A DNA stretch of 64,000 bases. Origin: Lentibacillus sp. Marseille-P4043 (lineage in GTDB: Bacteria; Bacillota; Bacilli; Bacillales; Amphibacillaceae). The notes beneath the pieces are model-generated. The model worked only from the letters and a program-made list of their open reading frames with translations. It was not told the DNA's origin and made no database searches. A program made the translations under genes and the position numbers. The stretch lies in contig NZ_LT984884.1 in assembly GCF_900258515.1 (NCBI RefSeq), forward strand, positions 2,329,353 to 2,393,352, in the 5' to 3' direction. Positions 16,800-26,015 of this stretch are shown in pieces. The first letter of the stretch is position 1. Each line of letters opens with the position of its first letter.

Positions 16800-18746
16800 A
16801 TGGCAGCAGAAATGACAATTATTTTTCCAGATGGAGCTGAGAAAAAATTTCCCGTGGGAACAACTGGAGAAGAAATAGCTAGTTCCATTTCTCCAGGATT
16901 AAAAAAACAGGCGTTAGCCATTAAGTTAGATGGTAAATTGTATGATTTAAAGCGTGAATTATCTCAAGGTGGAACAATGGAGATTATTACGTATAAAAAT
17001 CAAGAAGGAATTGAAATTGAACGACATTCAGCAGCACATTTGATGGCACAAGCAATTAAACGTCTATATAAGAATGTTAATTTTGGTGTTGGCCCAGTAA
17101 TTGAGGAAGGTTTTTATTATGATATGGATATGGAACATACCTTAACACCTGAAGATCTTCCGAAAATCGAGAAAGAAATGAAACGGATTGTTGATGAGAA
17201 TTTAGAAATTGAGCGAGTTGAAGTATCTAGGCAAGAGGCAAAAGAAATGTTTCGTGAAATTGGCGATGATCTAAAACTTGAATTAATTGATGCCATTCCG
17301 GAAGATGAACAAGTGACGATTTATAAGCAAGGGGAATTCTTCGATCTATGTCGCGGCGTCCATGTCCCATCAACTAGCAAGATTAAAGCGTTTAAGCTAT
17401 TAAGCATCTCTGGGGCTTATTGGCGTGGGGATAGTAACAATCAACAACTTCAGCGGATTTACGGCACAGCTTTTGAAAAACAAAGCCAAGTTGATGAATA
17501 TTTACGTGTGTTAGAAGAACGAAAAGAACGTGATCACCGTAAGCTAGGTAAAGAATTGGGGATATTTACAGTTTCACAAAAGGTTGGTCAAGGATTACCA
17601 CTATGGCTACCGAAAGGCGCAACGATTCGCCGCACAGTTGAACGGTATATCGTTGATCTAGAAGAGCGATTAGGTTACGACCATGTATATACACCAGTAC
17701 TTGCTAATGTCGATCTTTATAAAACAAGCGGACATTGGGATCATTATCAGGATGATATGTTCCCTGTAATGGAAATGGATAACGAGGAATTAGTGTTACG
17801 TCCCATGAATTGCCCGCATCACATGATGGTATTTAAAAATCAATTGTGGAGTTATCGTAATTTGCCTGTTCGAATTGCTGAGCTGGGTACGATGCATCGC
17901 TACGAAATGTCTGGTGCTTTAGCAGGTTTGCAACGAGTCCGCGCCATGACATTAAATGATGCCCATATTTTTGCCCGGCCAGATCAGTTGAAAGATGAGT
18001 TCGTCCGTGTTGTTGAACTTGTACAAAAGGTTTATCAAGACTTTGGAATTGAAGACTATTACTTCCGCCTGTCCTACCGTGATCCCGAAGATAAAGAAAA
18101 ATATATCGATAATGATGAAATGTGGGAAAAAGCTCAATCAATGCTGAAAGAAACCATGGAAGAAATGGGCGTCGATTATGTGGAAGCAATTGGTGAGGCA
18201 GCATTTTATGGTCCGAAGCTTGATGTACAAGTGAAAACAGCTATTGGTAAAGATGAAACATTATCAACTGTTCAGATTGACTACCAGTTACCAGAACGCT
18301 TTGATCTAACATATATCGGTGAGGACGGAAAAGAACATCGCCCAGTCGTTATCCATCGTGGGGTTGTTTCGACAATGGAACGATTTGTTGCCTTTTTATT
18401 AGAAGAATACAAAGGCGCATTTCCAACATGGCTAGCACCAGTACAAGCAAAAGTTATTCCGGTATCCCCACAAGCACACTTAGACTATGCCAAAAAAGTT
18501 GTCGATAAACTAAAGTTTGGTGGAGTACGTGTTGAGGCGGATGAACGTGATGAGAAGATTGGCTATAAAATACGTGAAGCTCAAACACAAAAAATTCCGT
18601 TTGCTTTAGTTGTAGGGGATGATGAAGTAAATAACAATGCAGTTAACGTGAGAAGATATGGTGAAAAACAATCGGAAACAATGCCATATGATGAGTTTGA
18701 ACAATTGATTAGAACAGAAATTGCAGAGAAAACATTACGAAAATAA
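16800..18746 (+). CDS. thrS: Threonyl-tRNA synthetase
   Basis: Charges tRNA-Thr. The 648 residues hold a TGS domain (about 1-63), the editing domain (about 64-240) with [10 protein letters not shown], a class II catalytic core and a C-terminal anticodon-binding domain (about 545-640). Zinc ligands Cys338 (RPMNCPHH), His389 (NDAHIF) and His519 (VVIHRG) agree with the family. AAAGGAGCG precedes the ATG. Expression is governed by the T-box upstream, and a terminator follows. Confidence 0.98.
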   Translation: MAAEMTIIFPDGAEKKFPVGTTGEEIASSISPGLKKQALAIKLDGKLYDLKRELSQGGTMEIITYKNQEGIEIERHSAAHLMAQAIKRLYKNVNFGVGPVIEEGFYYDMDMEHTLTPEDLPKIEKEMKRIVDENLEIERVEVSRQEAKEMFREIGDDLKLELIDAIPEDEQVTIYKQGEFFDLCRGVHVPSTSKIKAFKLLSISGAYWRGDSNNQQLQRIYGTAFEKQSQVDEYLRVLEERKERDHRKLGKELGIFTVSQKVGQGLPLWLPKGATIRRTVERYIVDLEERLGYDHVYTPVLANVDLYKTSGHWDHYQDDMFPVMEMDNEELVLRPMNCPHHMMVFKNQLWSYRNLPVRIAELGTMHRYEMSGALAGLQRVRAMTLNDAHIFARPDQLKDEFVRVVELVQKVYQDFGIEDYYFRLSYRDPEDKEKYIDNDEMWEKAQSMLKETMEEMGVDYVEAIGEAAFYGPKLDVQVKTAIGKDETLSTVQIDYQLPERFDLTYIGEDGKEHRPVVIHRGVVSTMERFVAFLLEEYKGAFPTWLAPVQAKVIPVSPQAHLDYAKKVVDKLKFGGVRVEADERDEKIGYKIREAQTQKIPFALVVGDDEVNNNAVNVRRYGEKQSETMPYDEFEQLIRTEIAEKTLRK

Positions 18747-18752
18747 TTCAGA

Positions 18753-18826
18753 GGGGGTCTTGCTTCTATCACATGAATGTTTTAATTATTCGTGTGAAGG
18801 GACGGACCCCATTATTTTGTTTTTTA
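18753..18826 (+). terminator. Terminator after thrS
   Basis: GGGGTC/GACCCC encloses a second hairpin (TCACATGAAT with ATTCGTGTGA). T-rich sequence ending in TTTTTT follows. Confidence 0.75.
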
Positions 18827-18877
18827 GCAGAAAGTATGGTATTATAGTTAAGCAATAGGGTAATAAAAAGATTTTGG

Positions 18878-18906
18878 TTGACGAACTTAATGATGGATGT
18901 TATTCT
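18878..18906 (+). promoter_or_regulatory. Promoter of the infC-rpmI-rplT operon
   Basis: TTGACG (18878-18883), a 17-base spacer and TATTCT (18901-18906) lie just upstream of the L20 leader. Confidence 0.6.
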
Positions 18907-18912
18907 ATAAAA

Positions 18913-19057
18913 GTTGAATAAAAACTTAATGATCTGAGACAAGTAGGAGCACCCGCTTCTCACCTGCTCGACGCATATATTGCTGTTGACTGGTACCGAA
19001 TTTCTTTGAATAGATAAATGGAGAACGTGTGGGTGCATATTGTACCGGCACTTTTTT
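18913..19057 (+). ncRNA. Ribosomal protein L20 leader (autoregulatory attenuator)
   Basis: Leader of the infC operon. GCACCCGC (18949-18956) can pair with GTGGGTGC (19029-19036). The same 3' segment is the left arm of a terminator, GTGTGGGTGC/GTACCGGCAC with one mismatch, followed by TTTTTT (19052-19057). Such mutually exclusive pairing is the plan of the L20 leader of Bacillus, where L20 binding favours termination. Identified from position and pairing; no covariance search was run. Confidence 0.8.
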
Positions 19058-19117
19058 AATGTAAACAGAACTTGTCAACGATTATCAGCTTTAAAAATAT
19101 GATGGAGGTGGCTGGCT

Positions 19118-19633
19118 ATTAGCAAAGATATGAACGTTAATGAAAAAATTCGTGCTAGAGAGGTACGCTTAATTGACGCAAATGGTGATCAGCTTGGAGT
19201 GAAATCACGTAATGAAGCATTGGATATTGCTTCAACTAGAAACTTAGATTTAGTTCTTGTAGCTCCAAATGCAAAACCACCAGTATGTCGAATCATGGAT
19301 TATGGTAAATACCGCTATGAGCAACAGAAAAAAGAAAAAGAAGCACGTAAGAAACAAAAAGTCATTAATGTCAAAGAAGTACGCTTTACACCAGGAATTG
19401 GTGATCATGATTTTAATACAAAATTAAAGAACGCTAGAAAATTCCTTGAAAAAGGCGATAAAGTAAAAGCATCGGTTCGCTTTCGCGGTCGTGCAATTAC
19501 GCATAAGGAGCTTGGCCAGGAAGTTTTAGACCGCTTAGCTGAGGAAGTAAAAGATATTTCCACAATTGAGTCTAAAGCGAAAATGGAAGGTCGTAATATG
19601 TTTATGATGCTCGCTCCAGTTAATGAAAAATAA
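19118..19633 (+). CDS. infC: Translation initiation factor IF-3 (ATT start)
   Basis: Binds the 30S subunit and proofreads initiator tRNA-start codon pairing. The natural start is ATT at 19118: it gives [18 protein letters not shown], matching Bacillus IF-3 (MSKDM...), and GGAGGTGG lies six bases upstream. The in-frame ATG at 19130 would remove conserved residues and has worse spacing. The N-terminal domain includes [27 protein letters not shown], then a lysine-rich linker and the C-terminal domain with [18 protein letters not shown]. About 171 residues. A rare start codon is conserved for infC and allows IF-3 to limit its own synthesis. Confidence 0.95.
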   Translation: MSKDMNVNEKIRAREVRLIDANGDQLGVKSRNEALDIASTRNLDLVLVAPNAKPPVCRIMDYGKYRYEQQKKEKEARKKQKVINVKEVRFTPGIGDHDFNTKLKNARKFLEKGDKVKASVRFRGRAITHKELGQEVLDRLAEEVKDISTIESKAKMEGRNMFMMLAPVNEK

Positions 19634-19651
19634 TTCTAGGAGGAAAACTAT

Positions 19652-19849
19652 ATGCCTAAAATGAAAACCCATAAAGGTTCACAAAAACGTTTTAAACGAA
19701 CTGGTTCAGGAAAGTTGAAACGTTCACACGCTTATACAAGTCACATGTTTGCACATAAATCACAAAAGCAAAAACGCAAATTACGTAAATCTGCACTTGT
19801 ATCTTCAAGTGACTACAAACGTATTGAACAAATGCTTCCTTATAAATAA
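19652..19849 (+). CDS. rpmI: 50S ribosomal protein L35
   Basis: 65-residue basic protein beginning [20 protein letters not shown] after the start Met, typical of bL35. AGGAGG lies upstream; it sits between infC and rplT in the conserved operon, controlled by the L20 leader. Confidence 0.98.
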   Translation: MPKMKTHKGSQKRFKRTGSGKLKRSHAYTSHMFAHKSQKQKRKLRKSALVSSSDYKRIEQMLPYK

Positions 19850-19917
19850 GAGATGTACAAATGAAAATCTAAACTAAATTTGAGATACAATTGGATTTGT
19901 ATTAGGAGGGTAAACAT

Positions 19918-20274
19918 ATGCCACGTGTAAAAGGTGGAACAGTTACGCGCAGACGTCGTAAACGCGTATTAAAACTAGCAAAAGGTTATTATGGTTCAAA
20001 AAGAACACTATTTAAAACAGCGAAACAACAAGTAATGAAATCAGGTCAGTATGCATATCGTGACCGTAAACAAAAGAAACGGGAATTCCGTAAACTTTGG
20101 ATCGCACGTATTAATGCTGCTGCACGTTTGAATGATATTTCTTACAGCAAATTAATGCACGGATTAAAAGTTGCTGGGATTGAAGTGAATCGTAAAATGC
20201 TTTCTGATCTTGCAATTAATGATGAGCAGGCGTTTACACAATTAGCAGATAAAGCTAAAGCAGCACTTAAGTAA
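19918..20274 (+). CDS. rplT: 50S ribosomal protein L20
   Basis: 118-residue bL20 protein ([15 protein letters not shown], then [14 protein letters not shown]), needed for early assembly of the 50S subunit. In Bacillus it also binds the infC leader to repress the operon. AGGAGGG precedes the ATG; a terminator follows immediately after the stop. Confidence 0.98.
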   Translation: MPRVKGGTVTRRRRKRVLKLAKGYYGSKRTLFKTAKQQVMKSGQYAYRDRKQKKREFRKLWIARINAAARLNDISYSKLMHGLKVAGIEVNRKMLSDLAINDEQAFTQLADKAKAALK

Positions 20275-20281
20275 ATGATAG

Positions 20282-20317
20282 AAAATGACCAAGCTCTTGC
20301 AGGGTTTGGTCATTTTT
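20282..20317 (+). terminator. Terminator after rplT
   Basis: AATGACCAA and TTGGTCATT form a 9-bp stem with a 12-base loop, ending in TTTTT. Confidence 0.8.
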
Positions 20318-20337
20318 ACATATGTGAGGGGAAACAA

Positions 20338-20610
20338 ATGGAAGAAATTAGTCTATATTATGTTTGTTGGTTCATTATAAATGTATTTGGCTTTGGCTTG
20401 ATGGGTTTAGATAAGCAAAAGGCAAGAAAGCACCAATGGCGGATCTCTGAAAAAATGTTATGGTTAACAATCATTATTGGAGGATCTATAGGTTCCTATC
20501 TTGGGATGAAGCTATTTCATCATAAAACAAAACATCTTTCATTTAAACTAGGTGTCCCAATTTTTATCGTTCTTCATGTTGCGCTAGCTATTCTTCTATC
20601 CGTGTCATAA
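20338..20610 (+). CDS. ysdA: DUF1294 membrane protein (YsdA-like)
   Basis: A 90-residue membrane protein. The frame is open from 20275, but GAGGGGAA lies directly before the ATG at 20338, so that is the start. Three hydrophobic segments (about 5-22, 40-57, 68-86) surround the DUF1294 motif GLMGLDKQKARKHQWRISE and GGSIGSYLGMKLFHHKT. The gene follows rplT as ysdA does in B. subtilis. Function unknown. Confidence 0.85.
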   Translation: MEEISLYYVCWFIINVFGFGLMGLDKQKARKHQWRISEKMLWLTIIIGGSIGSYLGMKLFHHKTKHLSFKLGVPIFIVLHVALAILLSVS

Positions 20611-20690
20611 AGGCTCGTCTCTTGTCATATACATGTACTAATCGTTATGGAAAAAGTATGCCATATGCTTGGTTGTAAAGGAGGCAGGTT

Positions 20691-21263
20691 ATGGAACTTC
20701 TTGGCAATTATCTCCTGACGATTATCGGAACAGGTGGACTATTTGCCCCCATTTTATTCATTAGCTTTCATTTATTACGTCCATTATTTTTTCTTCCTGT
20801 TGTATTTATCTGTGTTTCTGGGGGTGTTTTATTTGGAGCCGTAGCTGGTACCGTATATTCGCTCATTGGGATTACTTTATCAAGTGTTATCTTTTATGGA
20901 ATCATTCGCCGGATGCCTAAAACATTTAACAGACTTACAAACATGAAGCAAAAAATAATTGGGAAACATTCGGATTTTACAACTTCACAAATTGCTGTGT
21001 TAAGGCTTGTACCATTTATTCATTTTCATCTTCTATCACTATGTCTTATCCAAATCACAGAGGGCTTTAAAGACTATGCAAAATCCTCATTACTATCAAA
21101 TATTCCATTAGCATTTGTTTATACATCGATCGGCCAATGGATAGCAAGCTTATCCCCTTTATATATCTCCATATTTTTAGTTGCGCTGCTACCACTTATT
21201 TACTTACTAAGAAAAAAGGAAATTATTATTAAATGGCAGGACTTTTTCCAAGTAAGCACGTAA
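20691..21263 (+). CDS. VTT/DedA-type (TVP38/TMEM64) membrane protein
   Basis: A 190-residue integral membrane protein with about five hydrophobic helices. The central part SGGVLFGAVAGTVYSLIGITLSS, followed by the basic loop and LRLVPFIHFHLLS, is the SNARE-associated/VTT pattern of the TVP38/TMEM64 family, proteins linked to lipid scrambling or transport. It resembles B. subtilis YtxB, which there lies between dnaI and ytxC. GGAGG is seven bases before the ATG. Assignment to the superfamily is firm; substrate is unknown. Confidence 0.8.
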   Translation: MELLGNYLLTIIGTGGLFAPILFISFHLLRPLFFLPVVFICVSGGVLFGAVAGTVYSLIGITLSSVIFYGIIRRMPKTFNRLTNMKQKIIGKHSDFTTSQIAVLRLVPFIHFHLLSLCLIQITEGFKDYAKSSLLSNIPLAFVYTSIGQWIASLSPLYISIFLVALLPLIYLLRKKEIIIKWQDFFQVST

Positions 21264-21296
21264 AAAAATGCTCACAAGATGTGAGCATTTTTTTAC
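21260..21296. terminator. Bidirectional terminator between the VTT gene and ysdB
   Basis: A near-perfect stem with ATGCTCAC/GTGAGCAT core and A and T tracts on its two sides serves both convergent genes. The stop codon of the plus-strand gene lies in the A tract. Confidence 0.9.
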
Positions 21297-21319
21297 GAAG
21301 TTGTAGCTTAAGACAGTTC

Positions 21320-21712
21320 TTAGTCTACAGGGGTTATCAGTAACTTATTAATCGGATGCTTCCATTCGATTTGGGCATAGGGGTAGCGGATTAATAATTC
21401 CTTTTCCAGGAAATATAAATCATCACGGGTTAATCCACGCAATTCGATTGGTTCAGGTGTAGATATATGAATATCAACAACCTCAAATGATTGTTCCGTT
21501 GCCCCCAAATATTTTTCACCTTCGAATAAACAGCCCTTATAAACAAATTGCAAATTCTTTTTGCTATTCTGTTCCTCGTCAAGTATAAAAAAACCCATAT
21601 TGTCCTTAGCGATCCTTAATTTACGCATTGGATTTTGAAAATAGAGAAAAACCGTGTATGCAAGAAAGGCTAGCGCGATAAGAATCAATATCCGAAACAA
21701 TAGTACAATCAT
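21320..21712 (-). CDS. ysdB: Sigma-W pathway protein YsdB
   Basis: A 130-residue protein with one N-terminal membrane helix (about 3-26, IVLLFRILILIALAFLAYTVFLYF) and a cytoplasmic beta-rich domain (MRKLRIAKDNMGFFILDEEQNSKKN, then FVYKGCLFEGEKYLGA). It matches B. subtilis YsdB, reported to influence the SigW stress response. Convergent to the VTT gene. Confidence 0.85.
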   Translation of the reverse strand: MIVLLFRILILIALAFLAYTVFLYFQNPMRKLRIAKDNMGFFILDEEQNSKKNLQFVYKGCLFEGEKYLGATEQSFEVVDIHISTPEPIELRGLTRDDLYFLEKELLIRYPYAQIEWKHPINKLLITPVD

Positions 21713-21831
21713 TTTACCCGTCTCCCTTTCTTCGTTATCATCTTGTACGTATTAGAATTCATTCAGGTTTCACTAATACCGTAAATTTCGTGTTACAATC
21801 GTAGAAAATAGTGTAAAGGGGTAATACTATC

Positions 21832-22317
21832 ATGAATTGGCAAAAATTATTTACCATGCAAAAACAGTTGGATTCTTATATTGAAACAAACCAAAATGTA
21901 GTAGGAAAGGATTTATTTCAGGAAAAAATACTTGCACTTTTTGTTGAAATTGGTGAACTTGCCAATGAAACTCGCTGCTTTAAATTTTGGAGTACAAAAT
22001 CAAAAAGTGAAGAAGAAGTTATTTTAGCTGAATATGTGGATGGTCTCCATTTTATTTTGTCATTAGGAATCGATAGTGGATACCAATACGAACCGCTTGC
22101 TACAGAGCAAAATTCAAACAATGAAACAGAACAATTTAATCAAGTGTTTGAGGCATGTAATTCATTTAAACAGGATCCGACACAAACAAATTATCAAAAC
22201 ATGTTCAAATGTTATTTACAACTTGGTCAAACAATCGGATTTGACGAAAAATCAGTATATACAGCCTATCTAAAGAAAAATGAAGTAAACTACGAACGAC
22301 AGGATCAAGGATATTAA
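21832..22317 (+). CDS. dUTP diphosphatase, dimeric all-alpha type
   Basis: Hydrolyses dUTP to dUMP and pyrophosphate, keeping uracil out of DNA. The metal-binding helices of the dUTPase_2/MazG-like fold are visible: FVEIGELANETRCFKFWS (ExxE pattern, about 41-58) and EEVILAEYVDGLHFILSLGI (ExxD pattern, about 64-83). 161 residues, no signal peptide. It stands alone between ysdB and the M42 peptidase, with GGGG ten bases upstream of the ATG. The family call is firm; whether dUTP is the only substrate is inferred. Confidence 0.85.
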   Translation: MNWQKLFTMQKQLDSYIETNQNVVGKDLFQEKILALFVEIGELANETRCFKFWSTKSKSEEEVILAEYVDGLHFILSLGIDSGYQYEPLATEQNSNNETEQFNQVFEACNSFKQDPTQTNYQNMFKCYLQLGQTIGFDEKSVYTAYLKKNEVNYERQDQGY

Positions 22318-22390
22318 AGCAAAATTGTTTTGTTATTTTTCACAATAAAGTTATAATAATAATATACTAAAAAGGGAGGATTTCGTACAT

Positions 22391-23476
22391 ATGGCAAAAT
22401 TAGATGAAACATTGACCATGTTAAAAGACCTGACAGATGCTAGGGGAATTCCTGGTAATGAAAAAGAAGTAAGAGATGTGATGGAAGGATACATTAAACC
22501 ATTTGCTGATGAAGTTTATACAGATAACTTAGGAAGTCTCATTGCTAAAAAGGCAGGCGATGAAAATGGTCCTAAAATAATGGTTGCGGGTCATTTAGAT
22601 GAAGTTGGTTTTATGGTAACTCGAATCGATGACAATGGTTACATATATTTTCAAACTACAGGTGGCTGGTGGAGTCAAGTAATGCTAGCTCAACGTGTAA
22701 CAATTATGTCGGGTAAAGGCGATGTAACTGGAATTATTGGTTCAAAACCACCACATATTTTATCGGCGGAAGCTCGGAAAAAACCTGTCGAAATTAAAGA
22801 TATGTTTATCGATATTGGTGCAGTAAGTAAAGAGGAAGCAATGGATTTCGGTGTTCGTCCTGGAGATTCAATTGTACCTTACTTTGAATTCACACCATTA
22901 AAAAATGAAAAAATGTTGCTGGCTAAAGCTTGGGACAACAGAATTGGCTGTGCAATAGCAATCGAAGTATTAAAGCAGTTAAAAGATCAAGATCATCCTA
23001 ACATTGTCTATGGTGTTGGCACCATTCAAGAAGAAGTCGGTTTACGTGGTGCACGGACTGCGGCACATAAAATAAATCCGGATATCGGTTTTGGTGTTGA
23101 TGTTGGTATTGCAGGAGACATGCCAGGGGTTTCAGATAAGGACGCAGACAGCAAGCTTGGTGAAGGCCCACAAATCGTTTTATATGATGCATCAATGGTT
23201 TCCCATAAGGGTGTTCGTGATTTCATTGTGGACACAGCTGATGAGAACAATATTCCATATCAGTTTACTTCAATGGCAGGAGGCGGAACAGACTCTGGAT
23301 CTATCCATTTAACAGCAAATGGCGTGCCATCTTTGTCGATTACGATTGCTACACGGTATATTCATTCGCACGCAGCAATTTTACACCGTGATGATTTTGA
23401 AAACGCGGTTAAGTTAATTGTGGAAGCAATTAAAAAATTAGATCGGGATAAAGTAGACGAAATAATTTTAGCTTAA
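22391..23476 (+). CDS. ysdC: M42 family metallo-aminopeptidase (YsdC-like)
   Basis: Cytosolic dinuclear metal aminopeptidase of the M42 (glutamyl aminopeptidase/TET) family. Metal and catalytic residues are visible: His68 and Asp70 in AGHLDEVGF, Asp182 in AWDNRIG, Glu214/Glu215 in QEEVGLRGA, Asp236-region DVGIAGD, and the late His in RYIHSHAAI. 361 residues is standard. AGGGAGG precedes the ATG. The gene has the same place as B. subtilis ysdC. The terminator downstream is shared with the convergent lytic transglycosylase gene. Confidence 0.92.
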   Translation: MAKLDETLTMLKDLTDARGIPGNEKEVRDVMEGYIKPFADEVYTDNLGSLIAKKAGDENGPKIMVAGHLDEVGFMVTRIDDNGYIYFQTTGGWWSQVMLAQRVTIMSGKGDVTGIIGSKPPHILSAEARKKPVEIKDMFIDIGAVSKEEAMDFGVRPGDSIVPYFEFTPLKNEKMLLAKAWDNRIGCAIAIEVLKQLKDQDHPNIVYGVGTIQEEVGLRGARTAAHKINPDIGFGVDVGIAGDMPGVSDKDADSKLGEGPQIVLYDASMVSHKGVRDFIVDTADENNIPYQFTSMAGGGTDSGSIHLTANGVPSLSITIATRYIHSHAAILHRDDFENAVKLIVEAIKKLDRDKVDEIILA

Positions 23477-23480
23477 ATAA

Positions 23481-23518
23481 AAAGGATCGATAGCATCGGC
23501 AGCTATCGATCTTTTTTT
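23481..23518. terminator. Bidirectional terminator between ysdC and the SLT gene
   Basis: GATCGATAGC and GCTATCGATC form a 10-bp stem with A-rich left and T-rich right flanks, usable from both strands. Confidence 0.9.
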
Positions 23519-23532
23519 ATTTACCATCATTG

Positions 23533-24162
23533 TTAGGCAAAATAGGAGTTCATAACCTTTTTTACGTAATTCTGCGTTTCTCCAAACGGTGGGATCCCTT
23601 GATGTTTATCAACATTGCCAGGTCCGGCGTTATAAGCTGCAATAGCTAATTCCGTGTTGCCATTATAGCGTTCAAGCATTTGACTTATGTATTTTGTCCC
23701 GCCTTCAATATTTTGACGTGGATCGTACGGATTGGTAACACCGAGACCTCGGGCAGTTCCCGGCATTAATTGCATTAGTCCTTGTGCTCCAGCATTACTT
23801 TTGGCATTAGTATTATAGTTCGATTCCGCTTTGATGATAGAATGGATAAGTTTTGGATCAATACCATACTTTTTAGCTGTTGTAGCAATAAGAGAATCGT
23901 AATCAGCTGGTGATACGGGATTCTTATTGATAGCAGAAAATGGATCCATCGTTGCAGATGACATTGCTTGTTGGTAATTTGGTTTATTTGTTGGCCGATC
24001 TGCGTTATCACGTAATTCTGCACTGTTGTTTAGCTGTTCTTGTAACATTTGTTTAAAAGCTAAGTCAACGATAGGGGAGTTAACGGAAAACGAATGATCA
24101 GCTGATCTGAGAATCGACATTGCTTGGTACTGCATCATTGCTTGTAACTCGTTTATTTCCAT
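23533..24162 (-). CDS. Lytic transglycosylase (SLT domain, CwlQ/YjbJ-like)
   Basis: Cleaves peptidoglycan glycan strands. The SLT domain (about 85-205) has catalytic Glu113 in IIKAESNYN, then [18 protein letters not shown] and [12 protein letters not shown]. The first 80 residues are polar and low in complexity, and there is no signal peptide or membrane anchor, as in B. subtilis YjbJ (CwlQ). 209 residues. It lies 67 bases downstream of the ABC ATPase gene on the same strand and could share its transcript, or have its own promoter. Confidence 0.88.
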   Translation of the reverse strand: MEINELQAMMQYQAMSILRSADHSFSVNSPIVDLAFKQMLQEQLNNSAELRDNADRPTNKPNYQQAMSSATMDPFSAINKNPVSPADYDSLIATTAKKYGIDPKLIHSIIKAESNYNTNAKSNAGAQGLMQLMPGTARGLGVTNPYDPRQNIEGGTKYISQMLERYNGNTELAIAAYNAGPGNVDKHQGIPPFGETQNYVKKVMNSYFA

Positions 24163-24229
24163 ACTTAAAAATCCCCCTTCTAAACTATATTTAGTTTACT
24201 CTCAAACGATGATAAAGGCAATATCTTTG

Positions 24230-24901
24230 TTACAATTTAATCGTTTCCTTACCAGCCTCTTGTAATACTTGCTGGTAAAATGGGTCATTACCAACACAGT
24301 AAACATGGTCACATAGATTAATAATTTCATCCATGTCATGGGATGTATAAAGAACTATCTTATCATTCTTTTTGGCCAAATCACTTAAGTAAGCACCTAT
24401 TTCTTTTCGAGATTTTAAATCAATTCCAACGGTTGGCTCATCTAAAAGTAATAATGATGGGTCATGGATTAAGCTGATTGCCAAGTTTAATTTGCGTTTC
24501 ATCCCACCAGACAATGCTTTAACAGGTTCTTTCCATTTTTCTAATTTCATGTCCAAGCAAAGCTGTCTCAACTCTTGTCTGTTTTTATGTTTCCAGGCTA
24601 ATCGTTCAAAAAAGACCATATTCTCTTCCACACTAAATTCATCCCATAATGCAATATCTTGCGGGACAAAGCCAATTTGTTTTCGGACTTTTTTTCGGCT
24701 CTGTTTGTATGTATCGTGATTTAACTTGATTGATCCAGCTGTTGGATTCAGCAAGGTGGCTAAAATTTTTAACATCGTTGATTTTCCTGCACCATTCTCT
24801 CCCACAAGCCCAACAATTTCACCTGGTTTGACTGAAAAAGAAACAGCGTTCAAAATTTGCTTTTTGCCGTATTTCATTGATAATGAATCAATATTAAGCA
24901 T
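24230..24901 (-). CDS. ABC transporter ATP-binding protein
   Basis: Nucleotide-binding subunit of an ABC-2 type exporter. Walker A is GENGAGKST (34-42), the Q-loop lies in FVPQD, the signature is LSGGM (130-134), Walker B LLLLDEPTVGID (150-161), and the switch His is in YTSHDMDE. 223 residues, without fused membrane parts. It overlaps the upstream permease gene by 8 bases, so the two are translationally coupled. It lacks the long C-terminal extension seen in some drug-efflux ATPases. The exported substrate cannot be read from the sequence. Confidence 0.93.
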   Translation of the reverse strand: MLNIDSLSMKYGKKQILNAVSFSVKPGEIVGLVGENGAGKSTMLKILATLLNPTAGSIKLNHDTYKQSRKKVRKQIGFVPQDIALWDEFSVEENMVFFERLAWKHKNRQELRQLCLDMKLEKWKEPVKALSGGMKRKLNLAISLIHDPSLLLLDEPTVGIDLKSRKEIGAYLSDLAKKNDKIVLYTSHDMDEIINLCDHVYCVGNDPFYQQVLQEAGKETIKL

Positions 24902-26015
24902 CGGTTTTCTCCTTCCTTACATACCACCATATTGCGAGTATTATGATGATCAATGATGAAAGATTCATCACGCCACCTGTCAGAAATGGTTCAATGGGGT
25001 TAAACATATGAATCCATGCCGATTTATCAACAATGCCTGTGGTTGGTAAGATTGCCCCACTAAAAATTGCAACAAACAGTGTTATTGCAAAAGAGAATGT
25101 ATAATAAATGAATGGATGTTTGAATTGACTTGCCAGTAAAAATGCTACTAAATTCAAGATAATTCGAAAGCTCAACAAACTCCACAGAGAAATTTGCTCT
25201 TGAAACAAAATATAAAAAAGACTAATGCTTAGTAAATCGGTAATGAAAAATAGTATCGTATACAGAAAAAAGTTTCCTGTAAGATAGTTTTTCCATGAAT
25301 AACGGGTAAAAGCGAACCGTTGTAGTACGTTTGCACGTTGTTCCGTAATAACCCAGTCAAATAATAATAGTGTTGCTAACAGGCAGAAAATAGCCCACAA
25401 GCCCCAAAGATTTAACGTCTGCATTTTATCTGTCGGTACAGTGGTTGTGTTACCAAAGGAAAATGATGTTCCTAATAAGTTCTCCTCCTCTTGAATTTCT
25501 TTGGATTTTGTTACAATTTCATCCCAAGTCCACTGCTTGTTTGACTGGTAATGCCCGATGAGTTCCTGAACAACATACGCCGCCTTTGATCTTCCTGTTT
25601 CCTGCTGTACGTAGGATAGTATCATTTCTTTCACAGGGGTATAGGCGAATGAAAGGTCAGACTGATAACTTGTCAGTAACCGATTGCGATTACTGTTTCG
25701 AATTTTTTGTTCAAAATCATCATGAATCACAAAGACACTATCTAATTCATGTTTTTTTAATTGGTACAAGGCGTTTGCTTCGTCAAATTGAGAAACGCTT
25801 ATGAATGGAGTCGCTTTGATTTCACGAAGCAACTCCAATGCCGCATCAGTTTCATTTTCTAAAACAATGCCAACGGGAACTTTGCTATCATCTTTAATTG
25901 TGTCGGTTACCTTTGTGATTCCAACCGTTGCAACAATTGGGATCAAGAGCCAAAATAAAATGCTTAACCAATGTTTTTTCCAATGGATTAAGCGTGTCTC
26001 TATAATAGGTTTCAT
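24894..26015 (-). CDS. ABC-2 type permease subunit
   Basis: A 373-residue membrane protein of the ABC-2 (YhgE/LolCE-unrelated) layout: one N-terminal helix (about 15-33), a large external domain (about 34-205) and a C-terminal bundle of about five helices. The external part has the VPVGIVLENETDAALELL pattern found in ABC-2 permeases. It overlaps the second permease gene by 4 bases (ATGA type) and the ATPase gene by 8. The pair of different permeases suggests a heterodimeric exporter. Confidence 0.85.
   Translation of the reverse strand: MKPIIETRLIHWKKHWLSILFWLLIPIVATVGITKVTDTIKDDSKVPVGIVLENETDAALELLREIKATPFISVSQFDEANALYQLKKHELDSVFVIHDDFEQKIRNSNRNRLLTSYQSDLSFAYTPVKEMILSYVQQETGRSKAAYVVQELIGHYQSNKQWTWDEIVTKSKEIQEEENLLGTSFSFGNTTTVPTDKMQTLNLWGLWAIFCLLATLLLFDWVITEQRANVLQRFAFTRYSWKNYLTGNFFLYTILFFITDLLSISLFYILFQEQISLWSLLSFRIILNLVAFLLASQFKHPFIYYTFSFAITLFVAIFSGAILPTTGIVDKSAWIHMFNPIEPFLTGGVMNLSSLIIIILAIWWYVRKEKTDA

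Noticed and set aside
17833..18204. 123-codon frame opposite thrS
   Set aside because: Shadow of the thrS coding sequence; no initiation signal and biased composition.
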